A stretch of DNA of 21,208 nt from a virus, in the IMG/VR virus record IMGVR_UViG_3300042298_004033, positions 1 through 21,208 of that record. One strand, written 5' to 3'. Positions 6,401-14,251 of the stretch are shown in pieces. The notes under the pieces are model-generated. The model made no database searches, was not told the origin of the DNA, and saw only the letters and a program-made list of their open reading frames with translations. A program made the translations under genes and the position numbers. Position 1 is the stretch's first letter. Every line of letters starts with the position of its first letter.

Positions 6401-7329
6401 CGACCGAAGAGACGACCGCCACCATCGAAGAGCCCCAGTACGGCCTTGCCGCCGTCGAGAAGATCCTCGACGCCCACATCACCGCGAAGGAAGCCGCCGC
6501 CCGCGCTGCAAAGAAGCCCGCCAGCGCCGACGAGGAGGACGAAGAAGACGACGAAGAGGAGGACAAGGACAAGCCCAAGGCTCCCCCACAGCCCGGCGAG
6601 AAGCCCAAGACGCGGACCGGGAAGAAGATCAAGGACCTGCGCCGCGGTCGTCGCGAGGCGGAGGCCAAGGCGGCGCAGCTCGAAGCCGAGCTGGCGAAGC
6701 TCCGGGCCGCGCCTCCGTCCCCCGCCGTCGACCTGGAGCTGGCGAAGAAGTCGCCGCTCGCGGCCCTGGAGCGCCTCGGGCTCACCCGCGAGGAAGCGCT
6801 GGACCGCATCCAGCAGGAGGCCATCCAGGCCGGCGCCCTGCCCCCTGCGGTGGCCAAGGCCGTGAGCGCGCTCCAGGAGAAGCTCGACGCCCTGGAGAAG
6901 CGCAACCAGGAGCTGGAGGCGCAGCGCGAGGAGCGCGAGGCGATGGCCGCCCACGAGGCCGGCATGCGCGCGCTCCAGCAGGAGGCCGCGGACCTCAAGG
7001 CGTACCCTGAGCTGGAGGGCTACGACTGGGCCACGGAGATCACCCCCGCCATCGACCAGGCCATCGACTACCTCGTGGCCCAGAACCCGGGGGCGAAGGT
7101 GTCTCCGGCCAAGGTCATCGGGCTGGTGAACGCCGCCTTCAAGGCCCACCACGAGAAGCTCGCAAAGCGCCGCCCCGCGCCGGCAGCTGCCGCGCCGCCT
7201 GCTGCGGCGACGAAGAAGCCCGTCCCTCAGCTCGCCCCCGTCCAGGCCGGAAAGAAGGGGAAAGTCGTCCTCCCGACGATGGACGAGATCCAGCGCCGCG
7301 TGGCGAGGGCTGGACAGCGCGCCTCTTTA
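6397..7329 (+). CDS. Capsid scaffolding protein; 3' end set at a TTA codon
   Basis: Scaffolds guide assembly of the capsid shell and then leave. This product is very hydrophilic: an acidic run of Glu/Asp at about 47-58, Lys/Pro-rich linkers, a long coiled coil (about 88-105 and again 160-200, with EKLDALEKRNQELEAQREER), an Ala/Pro-rich hinge near 265-280 and a conserved-looking C-terminus ending PTMDEIQRRVARAGQRAS. Position between portal and capsid gene fits. There is no TAA, TAG or TGA in this frame until 9142-9144, which would give a 915-residue product running out of phase across the whole capsid gene and into the decoration gene. I place the end at the TTA at 7327-7329 (310 residues), where the coding character stops and a non-coding gap begins. 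A lost stop or an indel in the read data are the alternatives. Confidence 0.75.
7327..7329 (+). other. In-frame TTA at the scaffold end, candidate stop
   Basis: The triplet follows GCC-TCT in the scaffold frame. Upstream codons are G/C-ending and scaffold-like. Downstream, the same frame gives Pro/Arg/Ser-rich sequence with no domain, and then the shadow of the capsid gene. Confidence 0.5.
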
Positions 7330-7468
7330 CGTTCATCCTCCTTGACAAGAGCGCAGACCCCTGCGCCCTGCCCGCCGCCAGCCCACGGCGCCGTCTCAGT
7401 CGGCAAACGCTGCCCCGCTCCCCGCGGACCCGCCCAGCGACCCCGACCCCTGACCAGGAGACGGCCCC
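7330..7468 (+). other. Intergenic gap before the capsid gene
   Basis: This is the longest apparently non-coding stretch inside the gene chain. It is C-rich. TTGACA at 7342-7347 matches a -35 consensus, but no -10-like sequence lies 16-18 bases downstream. A loose CGCTG/CAGCG inverted repeat (7408-7412 and 7435-7439) is the only fold I see. It ends in the strong capsid ribosome binding site. Confidence 0.5.
7456..7460 (+). promoter_or_regulatory. Ribosome binding site of the capsid gene
   Basis: AGGAG with an eight-base spacer precedes the ATG at 7469. It is one of the best-spaced sites in the window, as expected for the most abundant protein. Confidence 0.75.
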
Positions 7469-8755
7469 ATGGCCCTCGGTCCCGAAGATCTCGCAGCCGC
7501 AGCGAACGTCCTCAAGACGATCTATTCCCCCGAAGAGCTGATGCTCATGCTCTGCATGCGCCGGCCCTTCATGGCCGCCATCGTGAAGTCCGACGACTTC
7601 GAGGGCGACTTCTACAAGCACACCGTCCAGCACGGGTTCAACCAGTCGGCTGGCCCCACCCCCGCGGTGGCCATCGACACGTACAGCACCAACGCCGACG
7701 CGCGCTTCAGCCTGGAGCGGAAGCGTTACTACGGCTACGGGAAGATCTCCCGCGAGGTCATGCTCGCGACGCGCTCCGACAAGGGCAGCGTCACCCGCAA
7801 GTACAAGCAGGCCCTCGACGGGATGATCAAGGGCCTCGGGAGGTACCTGGACTTCACCGTCTGGAGCGACGGCGGCGGGGCCTACGGTCGGCTCTCGGGC
7901 GTCGGCGTGGCCTCGGGCCTGCTGGCCACCCAGGTGCGGCTCGCCAACCTGCATGGCGCCATCTGGATCGAGCCCGACCAGAAGCACCAGTTCAGCGTCA
8001 ACACCGGCTTCGGTGGCGTCCAGACGGTGCGGCAGCCGGGCGGCGGCGCCGAGGCCGCGGCTTCCACCGGCATCACCCTCACCGTGGCCAACGTGAACAC
8101 CCGCACGGGCGTCATCACGTACACCGGTGCGGTCCCTGTCGCCGCCGGCGAGGTCACCGTCAACGACTACGTGTTCCGCACCCGCACCAAGGGCCTCGTG
8201 CTCGACGGCGTGCGCGGCTGGTGTCCGATGGACGACACGACCGCGGCAGCGGCCTTCCTCGGCGCGACCCGGTCCGTCAACATCGACCGCCTCTCGGGGC
8301 AGCGCTGGCTCGACCCGCTCGCCACCTACGTCGAGACCATCCGCGAGGCCTGCGCGTACGCCTCCACCCTCGGCAACGCGGGGACCTCGATCTTCATCAA
8401 CCCGATGACCCAGAACAAGATCGAGAACAGCGAGCGGGACAAGGTCTTCAAGGAGGAGATCGGCGACCTGGAGATCGGGTTCCAGGTCACGAAGTTCCAG
8501 ACGCCGCTGGGCGAGCTCGACATGATGGCGGACCCCGCGGTGCCCCCCGGCTGGGCGTTCGTCACCGACCCCAAGGACTGGTCCTTCAAGCACCTCGGGA
8601 AGATGGTCGGCTTCTTCGAGGAGGCGGGCCTCCTGCGCCGCGTCCACGGCGAGGACAACTACGACTTCGAGGGCGGGGGCTACGGGAACATCCTCACGGA
8701 TGCGCCCGGCAACAGCCTCTGGATCAAGCTCGACAAGAACGCGCAGGTGGTCTGA
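7469..8755 (+). CDS. Major capsid protein
   Basis: The 428-residue product forms the icosahedral shell. It follows the scaffold, has a strong ribosome binding site and a composition typical of HK97-fold capsid proteins of short-tailed phages. It has an N-terminal helical arm (residues 1-35), an extended loop-like region with aromatic and charged residues (RKRYYGYGKISREVML near 85-103), a long helix (SDKGSVTRKYKQALDGMIKG, about 107-126) and a beta-rich inserted segment (about 190-245). A second core region carries SIFINPMTQNKIENSERD, followed by a C-terminal aromatic strand region. The gene starts with ATG and ends in TGA overlapping the next ATG (TGATG). The assignment rests on synteny and general features, not on a catalytic motif. 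Confidence 0.88.
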   Translation: MALGPEDLAAAANVLKTIYSPEELMLMLCMRRPFMAAIVKSDDFEGDFYKHTVQHGFNQSAGPTPAVAIDTYSTNADARFSLERKRYYGYGKISREVMLATRSDKGSVTRKYKQALDGMIKGLGRYLDFTVWSDGGGAYGRLSGVGVASGLLATQVRLANLHGAIWIEPDQKHQFSVNTGFGGVQTVRQPGGGAEAAASTGITLTVANVNTRTGVITYTGAVPVAAGEVTVNDYVFRTRTKGLVLDGVRGWCPMDDTTAAAAFLGATRSVNIDRLSGQRWLDPLATYVETIREACAYASTLGNAGTSIFINPMTQNKIENSERDKVFKEEIGDLEIGFQVTKFQTPLGELDMMADPAVPPGWAFVTDPKDWSFKHLGKMVGFFEEAGLLRRVHGEDNYDFEGGGYGNILTDAPGNSLWIKLDKNAQVV

Positions 8756-9144
8756 TGAGCAACCAGAGCCACTACGAGATGCGCGCTCGCGACGAGGCGC
8801 CCCGGGTGCTCTGGGGGAACTGGCTCTGCAACAACGCCAGCAACCCCGACCCCGCGAGCATCGTCGGCGCCGGCGTCGTGTCCGTCACCAAGACGGCCAA
8901 CGCGGGCGAGTTCGAGGTGACGCTGGACGACTCTTACCCCCTCGTCGGCGCCGCCATCGGCACCAAGCACAGCGACGCCGCCGAGCCCGCGGCGGCGGTG
9001 GACTTCCACTTCCCGGACATCTCCACCCTCGTCACCACGAACAAGTTCCTGATCAAGTACCGCCAGAACGGCGCGGGCGTGAACCGCAGCGCCGCGAACG
9101 GGGTGCGCATCGGGTTCATCCTCTTCCTGAAGAACCGGAGCTGA
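8755..9144 (+). CDS. Likely capsid decoration or head-associated beta protein
   Basis: The 129-residue product starts at the ATG at 8755 (TGATG with the capsid stop), with AGGTGG at 8744-8749 as the ribosome site. Most of it reads as alternating strands and turns: GVVSVTKTANAGEFEVTLDD (about 42-61), then a long Ala-rich loop, then NKFLIKYRQNGAG and GVRIGFILFL at the C-terminus. Small beta-sandwich proteins directly after the capsid gene commonly stabilise the shell or form head fibres, and that is the best guess here. It shares the reading frame of the scaffold gene, but this is a coincidence of phase: it has its own start and a clean composition of its own. Confidence 0.6.
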   Translation: MSNQSHYEMRARDEAPRVLWGNWLCNNASNPDPASIVGAGVVSVTKTANAGEFEVTLDDSYPLVGAAIGTKHSDAAEPAAAVDFHFPDISTLVTTNKFLIKYRQNGAGVNRSAANGVRIGFILFLKNRS

Positions 9145-9145
9145 C

Positions 9146-9361
9146 ATGGAGCTGGACCTCGCGGCCCTCATGAAGGGCAAGAGCAAGAAGAAGGCGCCCC
9201 CTCCGGACGACTACGCCGCGGAGCCTGAAGAGGAAGAGGGCGACGAGATGGACGGGCCTGCGCTGCTCGAGCAGTTCTTCGCCCAGGGCAAGGCGAAGGA
9301 CTTCGAGGGCGCCTGGGAGACGCTCCAGGAGGCCGTCGCTCTCGCCGCCGAGGAGGACTGA
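9146..9361 (+). CDS. Small acidic hypothetical protein
   Basis: This 71-residue product begins one base after the previous stop. It has a basic patch (KGKSKKKAPPP, 10-20), an acidic run (AEPEEEEGDEMD, 25-36) and a C-terminal helix (EGAWETLQEAVALAAEED). Small proteins with this Lys-patch, acidic-run and helix layout are found between capsid and adaptor genes in short-tailed phages of high-GC hosts, as far as I recall, with unknown role. A chaperone or connector function is only a guess. Confidence 0.65.
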   Translation: MELDLAALMKGKSKKKAPPPDDYAAEPEEEEGDEMDGPALLEQFFAQGKAKDFEGAWETLQEAVALAAEED

Positions 9362-9364
9362 TCG

Positions 9365-10168
9365 ATGGCGCTGGTGACGCTCGGCGACCTGGTGGGCCGC
9401 GCCCGCAAGCGCGCCAACCAGGAGAACAGCACCTTCCGCTCTGACGCGGACGTGAAGCGGGTGCTCCTCACGAGCGTCCAGCGCCTCCGCCAGCGCCTCC
9501 ACACCGGCGGCCAGGAATACGAGCGCCTCACCGCCGAGATGGACGTCATCCCGGGCCAGGCGCTCTACAACCTCCCCAGCGACTTCAACCAGCTCCAGAC
9601 GCTCATGGCCAACCGCACCACCGTTCAGGTGGGCGCGGTCGTGGCCGGTGTCTGGAACGCAGAGAGCAGCGACGCCCAGGCGTGGGTGCCGCTCTGGCCC
9701 TTCGAGCTGGCCGAGCTGGCGGAGCTGCTCAACCGCACCGACGGCAACGCGGACACGGTGCGCTATCGGCTGCGGGGCACCCGGCCCAGCGTCGGAGAGG
9801 TCGCGCCGGTGGTGACCCCTACCCGCAAGATCGAGCTGCGCCCGACCCCCCGCGTGAGCTTCACGCTGCGCCTCGATTACCTCCCGACCACGCTGCTCGA
9901 CACCAGCGACACGGCCCCCATCGAGGGCCTCGACGGCTTCGAGGAGATCCCCGTGCTCGAAGCGGCGATCTACCTCCTTCAGGAGGAGGAGAGCGACACG
10001 ACGAGCCTGGACACCTGGCTCAAGCGCGAGCTGGAGCGCCTCGCGGACGCGGCGCCGCAGCAGGACCGCAACCGGCCCGAGCGGGTGGTGGACGTCTATG
10101 CGCAGCAGCACATGGACACCATCGGCGGCGGCCCCCGTCGCGGCTCTTCTTACGGGTGGTGGCCGTGA
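9365..10168 (+). CDS. Head-to-tail adaptor (connector) protein
   Basis: Adaptors dock below the portal ring and bridge it to the tail. The 267-residue product has an N-terminal helical bundle (VTLGDLVGRARKRANQEN, then DADVKRVLLTSVQRLRQRL, 3-46), a beta-rich middle carrying VIPGQALYNLPSDFNQL (57-73) and a strand pair around PTRKIELRPTPRVSFTLRLD (151-170). It ends with helices (IPVLEAAIYLLQEEESD, LKRELERLADAAP) and a Gly/Ser tail. The order helices, PGQxxYxLPxDF and strands, and the position between head genes and the large nozzle gene, match phage adaptor-family proteins of the P22 gp4-like type. The ATG at 9365 follows the stop at 9361 by three bases. Confidence 0.8.
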   Translation: MALVTLGDLVGRARKRANQENSTFRSDADVKRVLLTSVQRLRQRLHTGGQEYERLTAEMDVIPGQALYNLPSDFNQLQTLMANRTTVQVGAVVAGVWNAESSDAQAWVPLWPFELAELAELLNRTDGNADTVRYRLRGTRPSVGEVAPVVTPTRKIELRPTPRVSFTLRLDYLPTTLLDTSDTAPIEGLDGFEEIPVLEAAIYLLQEEESDTTSLDTWLKRELERLADAAPQQDRNRPERVVDVYAQQHMDTIGGGPRRGSSYGWWP

Positions 10169-10470
10169 CCGCCGGGCGCGACCAGCGCACCGGAGCGCCG
10201 TCGGAGGACCAGCGCCACGCGCAGTTCCTCGCGGACCTGCAAGGCCTCCTTCGAGTCCCGTTCCTTCGGGGCGTGCGGCTCCCTGGTCTCGCGCTGGTCG
10301 CGGGGCAGAACCGCATCGCGCACAAGCTCGGCCGCCCCTACCAGGGGTGGTTCTCCCTGCGGGTCCGGGATGCGGCGCTGGTGGCTTTCGAAGTGGCCAG
10401 CGACGACCCGCGCCGGGTCCTGGTGCTCGACGTCGCGGCGCCCTGCGCCTGCGATCTGTGGGTGTTCTGA
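10165..10470 (+). CDS. Small beta-type virion protein
   Basis: The GTG at 10165 forms GTGA with the adaptor stop. The 101-residue product has a helical start, then RLPGLALVAGQNRIAHKLGR and YQGWFSLRVRDAALVAFEVA, and ends in VLVLDVAAPCACDLWVF. The pattern of HKLGRxxxGW followed by strands and a final aromatic strand recurs in small phage virion proteins near the tail. The role is not known; a tail or head-completion component is plausible. The stop TGA overlaps the next ATG (TGATG at 10468-10472). Confidence 0.6.
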   Translation: MTAGRDQRTGAPSEDQRHAQFLADLQGLLRVPFLRGVRLPGLALVAGQNRIAHKLGRPYQGWFSLRVRDAALVAFEVASDDPRRVLVLDVAAPCACDLWVF

Positions 10471-13400
10471 TGGCCTTGCAGAAGGCTGTGCTCCCGCTGC
10501 TGGTCCAGGGTGGCCTCGCCCAGGACACCGACGAGGTAGCCCTTGGGATGGGCGCCGGGTTCGTCCTGGTCGAGAACCTCAAGTACGACCGGGCCGGGGT
10601 GCTGAAGAAGCGCCACGGGTACAGCGACGTTAGCGACAGCGCCTTCCGCGGCCTCACCACCGTCGCCGACGACCAGGCCCGGAGCCTCACGCCTCACCGT
10701 GGCGCGATGGTGGCCGTGCTCGGCGACGAGCCCGCGCAGATCGCTACCTTCACGGAGCAGGGCTGGGCGGAGCACGGGCGCGCCTGCTCGCTCTCGATGC
10801 GTCGAGACAGCGCGCTCCGGATCCAGGATGCGGTGGTCGAGAACGCGCAGGTGGTCGTGGTCGGCGTCTGGACCGTGCTGGTCTACCTCGCGAACGAAGC
10901 GCTCGTTTACAAGCAGATCGAAACCGCGACGGGCGCCGTCGTGCAAGACGAGCGGATCCTGGTCCTCGACAAGGTGAAGGGGTGCCGGGCTTTCGAGGTC
11001 AACACGGACGTGGTCGTGGTCTACCACTACAACGACGGCGCCGGGACCATCGAGCTACGCGCCTTCCGGCTGAAGACGAACCTCGGCTCCGGCACCGTCA
11101 AGAGCCCCGACCTGGTGCTCGACGCCACCGGCATCGATGTGCCCTTCGACGCGATCCCCTCCGAGACGGAGGCGAACGTCTTCTGGGCCGCGTGGGTGCC
11201 CATCCCTCGCGTCGGCGTGCGCGTCGGGAAGTACCAGATCGGCGGGCTCCCGCTGGATGCCCCCACCGTCGTCACCGCGGCGCTCACCCACGCGGAACCC
11301 GACGCAGGCCCCCTCGGGATGGGCACCCATGCGAGCGGCCGCATCTGGGTCGCGTTCAGCCGCTTCAACGGCGGGACGGGCGACATCCGGCTGCTTCAGT
11401 GGGCCCCGCTCCCGTTCGCGCTCGCCACGCCCGCCTCGACGGTCTTCACCGGCGCCACCAGCGGGCACTTCCGGCGCCCCGCCGTCAGCCTCGACGGCTG
11501 GGTGGCCTGGGAGGACATGTCCGGGGTCGGCGGCGGGTTCCAGCAGGTCGACACCGCAGGCGCGCTCGTGGGGGCCCGGCGGTACCTGTGGCGCGAGACG
11601 CTCCAGAGCAGGTTCTTCCGCCAGCGCTCGCAGGACTGGATCCTGCTGGGCGAGTCCAACGGCGCGCCGGGCCAGGGGACGTACGCGCTCGTGCGCCCGT
11701 CGCAGGCCTCGGATCTGCCCCTGACCTCGACCTACCACGGCGCGATCTGCCTCGACGTCGCCGCCGGGACGGAGCCCCGCCACGCCCTCGGCTCCGTCGA
11801 GCTCCTGGAGACGGACCGCTGGCGCTGGGGGGCGCTGGTCCGGACGGGCCTCGTCAACCCCAACCTGGCCACGAGCCGAGGCCGCAAGGGCGTCGACTTC
11901 GTCACCCTCGACTTCCGCCGCAGCCAGGCTCCGGTGCTGACCTCGACGGAGGCCTCCGGGTGCCTGCTCCAGGGCGGCGCCCTCGCCCCCTTCTTCGACG
12001 GACAGCAGGTGGTCGAGCAAGGCTTCCTCCGAGGGCCGGTGATCCTCGCGCACGTCCTCACCGCAGGCGTCGGCAGCATCGAGGGCGCCGACGTCGCCCC
12101 GGGGATTTACAACGTCTACATCTACCGATGCGTCTACGAGTGGCAGGACGAGCGCGGGAACTGGCACACGTCGGAGCCCTCGACGCCGCTGGCGGTGTCC
12201 GTGTCGCTGGCCAACACCAACGCTCGGGTCGAGCTGGACATCGCCTGCCTCGGGCTCACCCGGCGCGGGGACTCCCTGATCGGTCGCAACGCCCGCATCT
12301 CCGTCTACCGCACGGAGAAGAACAGCACCGGCCCCTACTACCGCATCGACGACCCGAGCGCGGCGATCCTGGCCAACCGGCGCGGGGCCCAGAGCGAGAA
12401 TTTTACCGACAATTTCAGCGACGCGCAGATGCTCGCGCTGGGCTACGGGCGGCTCTACACCGATGGCGAGGTGCTGGAACACCGCCTCGCCCCCTCCGCG
12501 CTGGCGGTGGCCGTCTGGCAGAACCGCGTCTGGATCGTCTCCGGCGAGGACCCCCGGCAGGTGGTGTTTTCGAAGGAAGTCATCCCCGGCGGGGCGCCCG
12601 CGTTCAACCCGTCGCAGCTCTTCGTGCAGATCGAGGAGGAGGCCACGGGGCTCGCGCCCTCGGGGGCCTCGCTGCTGATCTTCTCCCGCACCCGGGTCTA
12701 TGCGCTGTCGGGCCTCGGCCCCACGGACACCGGCGCGAGCGCGGACTGGCGGGGCCCTTCGGTGGTGAGCGAGGCGGTGGGGTGCGTCGACGCGCGCTCC
12801 ATCGTCCAGTTCCCGGGCGGCGTGCTCTTCCTCGCCGAGAGCGGCTTCCACCTGATGGCCTCGCCGCAGTCGCCTCCGGCCTTCGTCGGCGCCGCGGTGC
12901 TCCAGCTCGTGCGCGACTACCCCACGTGTCGCGGCGCCGCTCACGACGAGGAGAACGGGCGGGTCCTCTGGACCATGGAACCCGCCAACGGCCGAGGGCT
13001 CACGCTGGTCTGGGATTACCTCCGCAACGCCTGGATGGTCTGGACCCCCGGAGGCACCGCCAGCACCCGCTACCCGGGCCCCCTGGCGGTGCTCGGCGGC
13101 GTCCACTGGTACGGCCACGGCGCCGGCATCCGGCGCAGCTCCAGCAACCTGGCCGACCAGAGCGACTATTTCTCGTGGCGCCTGATCCTGCCCTGGGCCC
13201 GCGTGGGGGGCGTGACCGGGTTTCAGCGCGTCTGGCGCGTGCTCGTGGCGCTGAAACGCGGCGGGGGCGTCAAGCTCCTGACGAGGCTGCGGCACGACGA
13301 GTCCACCGCCATCGCGCAGACGGCCGAGCACCTGCTCTCCGACCTCGATGCGGAGAACGGCGAGCGCCTGGTGCTCGAGACCCACGTGGCCAACCAGAAG

Positions 13401-13541
13401 GGCCGCTCGCTCCAGGTCGAGCTGAGCGAGGAGCTTCCCGCCGGCGGCACCGAGTCCGGGGGCCTGGAGATCTACGGGCTCTCGCTGGAGATCGGGCAGA
13501 AGCGCGGACGCTACAAGGGCGCCCCGGAGAACAGGAAATAA
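10470..13541 (+). CDS. Tail nozzle / head-stabilisation-type protein
   Basis: At 1023 residues this is the longest gene in the window. Early residues contain ENLKYDRAGVLKKRHGYSDV (about 35-54), the signature of phage stabilisation and tail nozzle proteins that close the portal channel. Two long beta-rich regions follow, separated by strand/turn units such as GASLLIFSRTRVYALSGLGP and GGVLFLAESGFHLMA, which suggest propeller-like repeats. The C-terminus is beta-rich, with a GGTESGGLEIYGLSLEIGQK segment. Length and context (adaptor upstream, ejection-type proteins downstream) resemble tail-nozzle proteins of short-tailed phages more than P22 gp10 in size. The ATG at 10470 is the only start that avoids a large overlap. 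The stop is TAA at 13539-13541. Confidence 0.75.
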   Translation: MALQKAVLPLLVQGGLAQDTDEVALGMGAGFVLVENLKYDRAGVLKKRHGYSDVSDSAFRGLTTVADDQARSLTPHRGAMVAVLGDEPAQIATFTEQGWAEHGRACSLSMRRDSALRIQDAVVENAQVVVVGVWTVLVYLANEALVYKQIETATGAVVQDERILVLDKVKGCRAFEVNTDVVVVYHYNDGAGTIELRAFRLKTNLGSGTVKSPDLVLDATGIDVPFDAIPSETEANVFWAAWVPIPRVGVRVGKYQIGGLPLDAPTVVTAALTHAEPDAGPLGMGTHASGRIWVAFSRFNGGTGDIRLLQWAPLPFALATPASTVFTGATSGHFRRPAVSLDGWVAWEDMSGVGGGFQQVDTAGALVGARRYLWRETLQSRFFRQRSQDWILLGESNGAPGQGTYALVRPSQASDLPLTSTYHGAICLDVAAGTEPRHALGSVELLETDRWRWGALVRTGLVNPNLATSRGRKGVDFVTLDFRRSQAPVLTSTEASGCLLQGGALAPFFDGQQVVEQGFLRGPVILAHVLTAGVGSIEGADVAPGIYNVYIYRCVYEWQDERGNWHTSEPSTPLAVSVSLANTNARVELDIACLGLTRRGDSLIGRNARISVYRTEKNSTGPYYRIDDPSAAILANRRGAQSENFTDNFSDAQMLALGYGRLYTDGEVLEHRLAPSALAVAVWQNRVWIVSGEDPRQVVFSKEVIPGGAPAFNPSQLFVQIEEEATGLAPSGASLLIFSRTRVYALSGLGPTDTGASADWRGPSVVSEAVGCVDARSIVQFPGGVLFLAESGFHLMASPQSPPAFVGAAVLQLVRDYPTCRGAAHDEENGRVLWTMEPANGRGLTLVWDYLRNAWMVWTPGGTASTRYPGPLAVLGGVHWYGHGAGIRRSSSNLADQSDYFSWRLILPWARVGGVTGFQRVWRVLVALKRGGGVKLLTRLRHDESTAIAQTAEHLLSDLDAENGERLVLETHVANQKGRSLQVELSEELPAGGTESGGLEIYGLSLEIGQKRGRYKGAPENRK

Positions 13542-13543
13542 CC

Positions 13544-14251
13544 ATGTTCGGACTCAACTGGAAAGACGCGGCGATGATGGTCGGCATGGGGCCCATGGCG
13601 CCGCTGGTGCCCCTGGCCAAGCAGTCCCTCGGCCGAGGTCGCGAGGCCAACGCAGCGGCCTACGGCTACAACTACCAGCCGGAGTACGACTGGACACAGG
13701 CCCAGCAGGACTACGCGGCGCAGCAGGCTGCCGGCGCCGGCATGATGGACGCGGCAACCCAGGCCCGCCTCGAGGCCGAGGGCAAGCTTGGCCCGTCGGT
13801 GGCCCAGCAGCAGCAGGCCGCGGGCCAGCAGCGCGCCGCCCAGGAGGCCGCCAACTTCGCCGCCAGCGCCCGCGGGGGGCCCGCTGCCGTGGCCAACGCC
13901 CAGCGCCAGGCGATGACCGTCCAGGCCAACGCTCAGAGCCAGACGGCGCAGCAAGCGGGCGTCCTCCGGAGCCAGGAGCAGCAGGCGGCCTACCAGCGGG
14001 AGCTCGCCGCCCTCCAGGGCGCGGGGCAGCTCGCCACGTCGCAACGGCAGGGCTCCATGGGCATGGCCGGCGCCGAGGTCGACGCGCAGATGCAAGCCGA
14101 GCGGTACCGGCAAGAGGGCGCCATCGGCTACGACCAGGCCGCCACCGCGGCCGACCAGGCGTACCGCGACCGGCAGCGGAAGTTCTGGGGGAAGTTCATC
14201 GACACCGGGACCGGCATCGCCACCAAGGGCGCCACGGGAGGCATGGGCTGA
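13544..14251 (+). CDS. Ala/Gln-rich internal virion (ejection) protein
   Basis: The 235-residue product starts at the ATG at 13544, after AGGAAATAA with the upstream stop. Residues 1-30 hold a short hydrophobic Met/Gly/Pro-rich segment (DAAMMVGMGPMAPLVPLAKQ). The remainder is almost entirely Ala/Gln/Arg helical sequence (for example AAQQAAGAGMMDAATQARLE), ending in a Gly/Thr tail (TGIATKGATGGMG). This composition is typical of phage internal proteins ejected with the DNA, similar in kind to P22 gp7/gp20. The stop overlaps the next start (TGATG at 14249-14253). No enzymatic motif is visible. Confidence 0.65.
   Translation: MFGLNWKDAAMMVGMGPMAPLVPLAKQSLGRGREANAAAYGYNYQPEYDWTQAQQDYAAQQAAGAGMMDAATQARLEAEGKLGPSVAQQQQAAGQQRAAQEAANFAASARGGPAAVANAQRQAMTVQANAQSQTAQQAGVLRSQEQQAAYQRELAALQGAGQLATSQRQGSMGMAGAEVDAQMQAERYRQEGAIGYDQAATAADQAYRDRQRKFWGKFIDTGTGIATKGATGGMG

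Noticed and set aside
7257-7263. G-GGG-AAA as a programmed minus-one frameshift site in the scaffold
   Set aside because: In the scaffold frame the A-site Lys would slip to GAA, which pairs poorly. The new frame ends only at 7539-7541, inside the capsid gene, and its sequence has no domain.
7342-7347. TTGACA as a capsid promoter
   Set aside because: A perfect -35 match, but the bases 17 positions downstream (GCGCCC) do not resemble a -10, so a chance match is likely.
11055-13385. Antisense frame of 776 codons opposite the nozzle gene
   Set aside because: A shadow of a high-GC gene on the opposite strand. Composition is typical of a complement, and no ribosome site or domain is seen.
10982-13543. 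Long open frame across the nozzle gene, joined to the gene at 13544
   Set aside because: Same bias effect as in the capsid gene: codons begin at G/C-rich third positions, so stops are suppressed. The sequence is Arg/Pro-rich, and the real gene has its own start at 13544.
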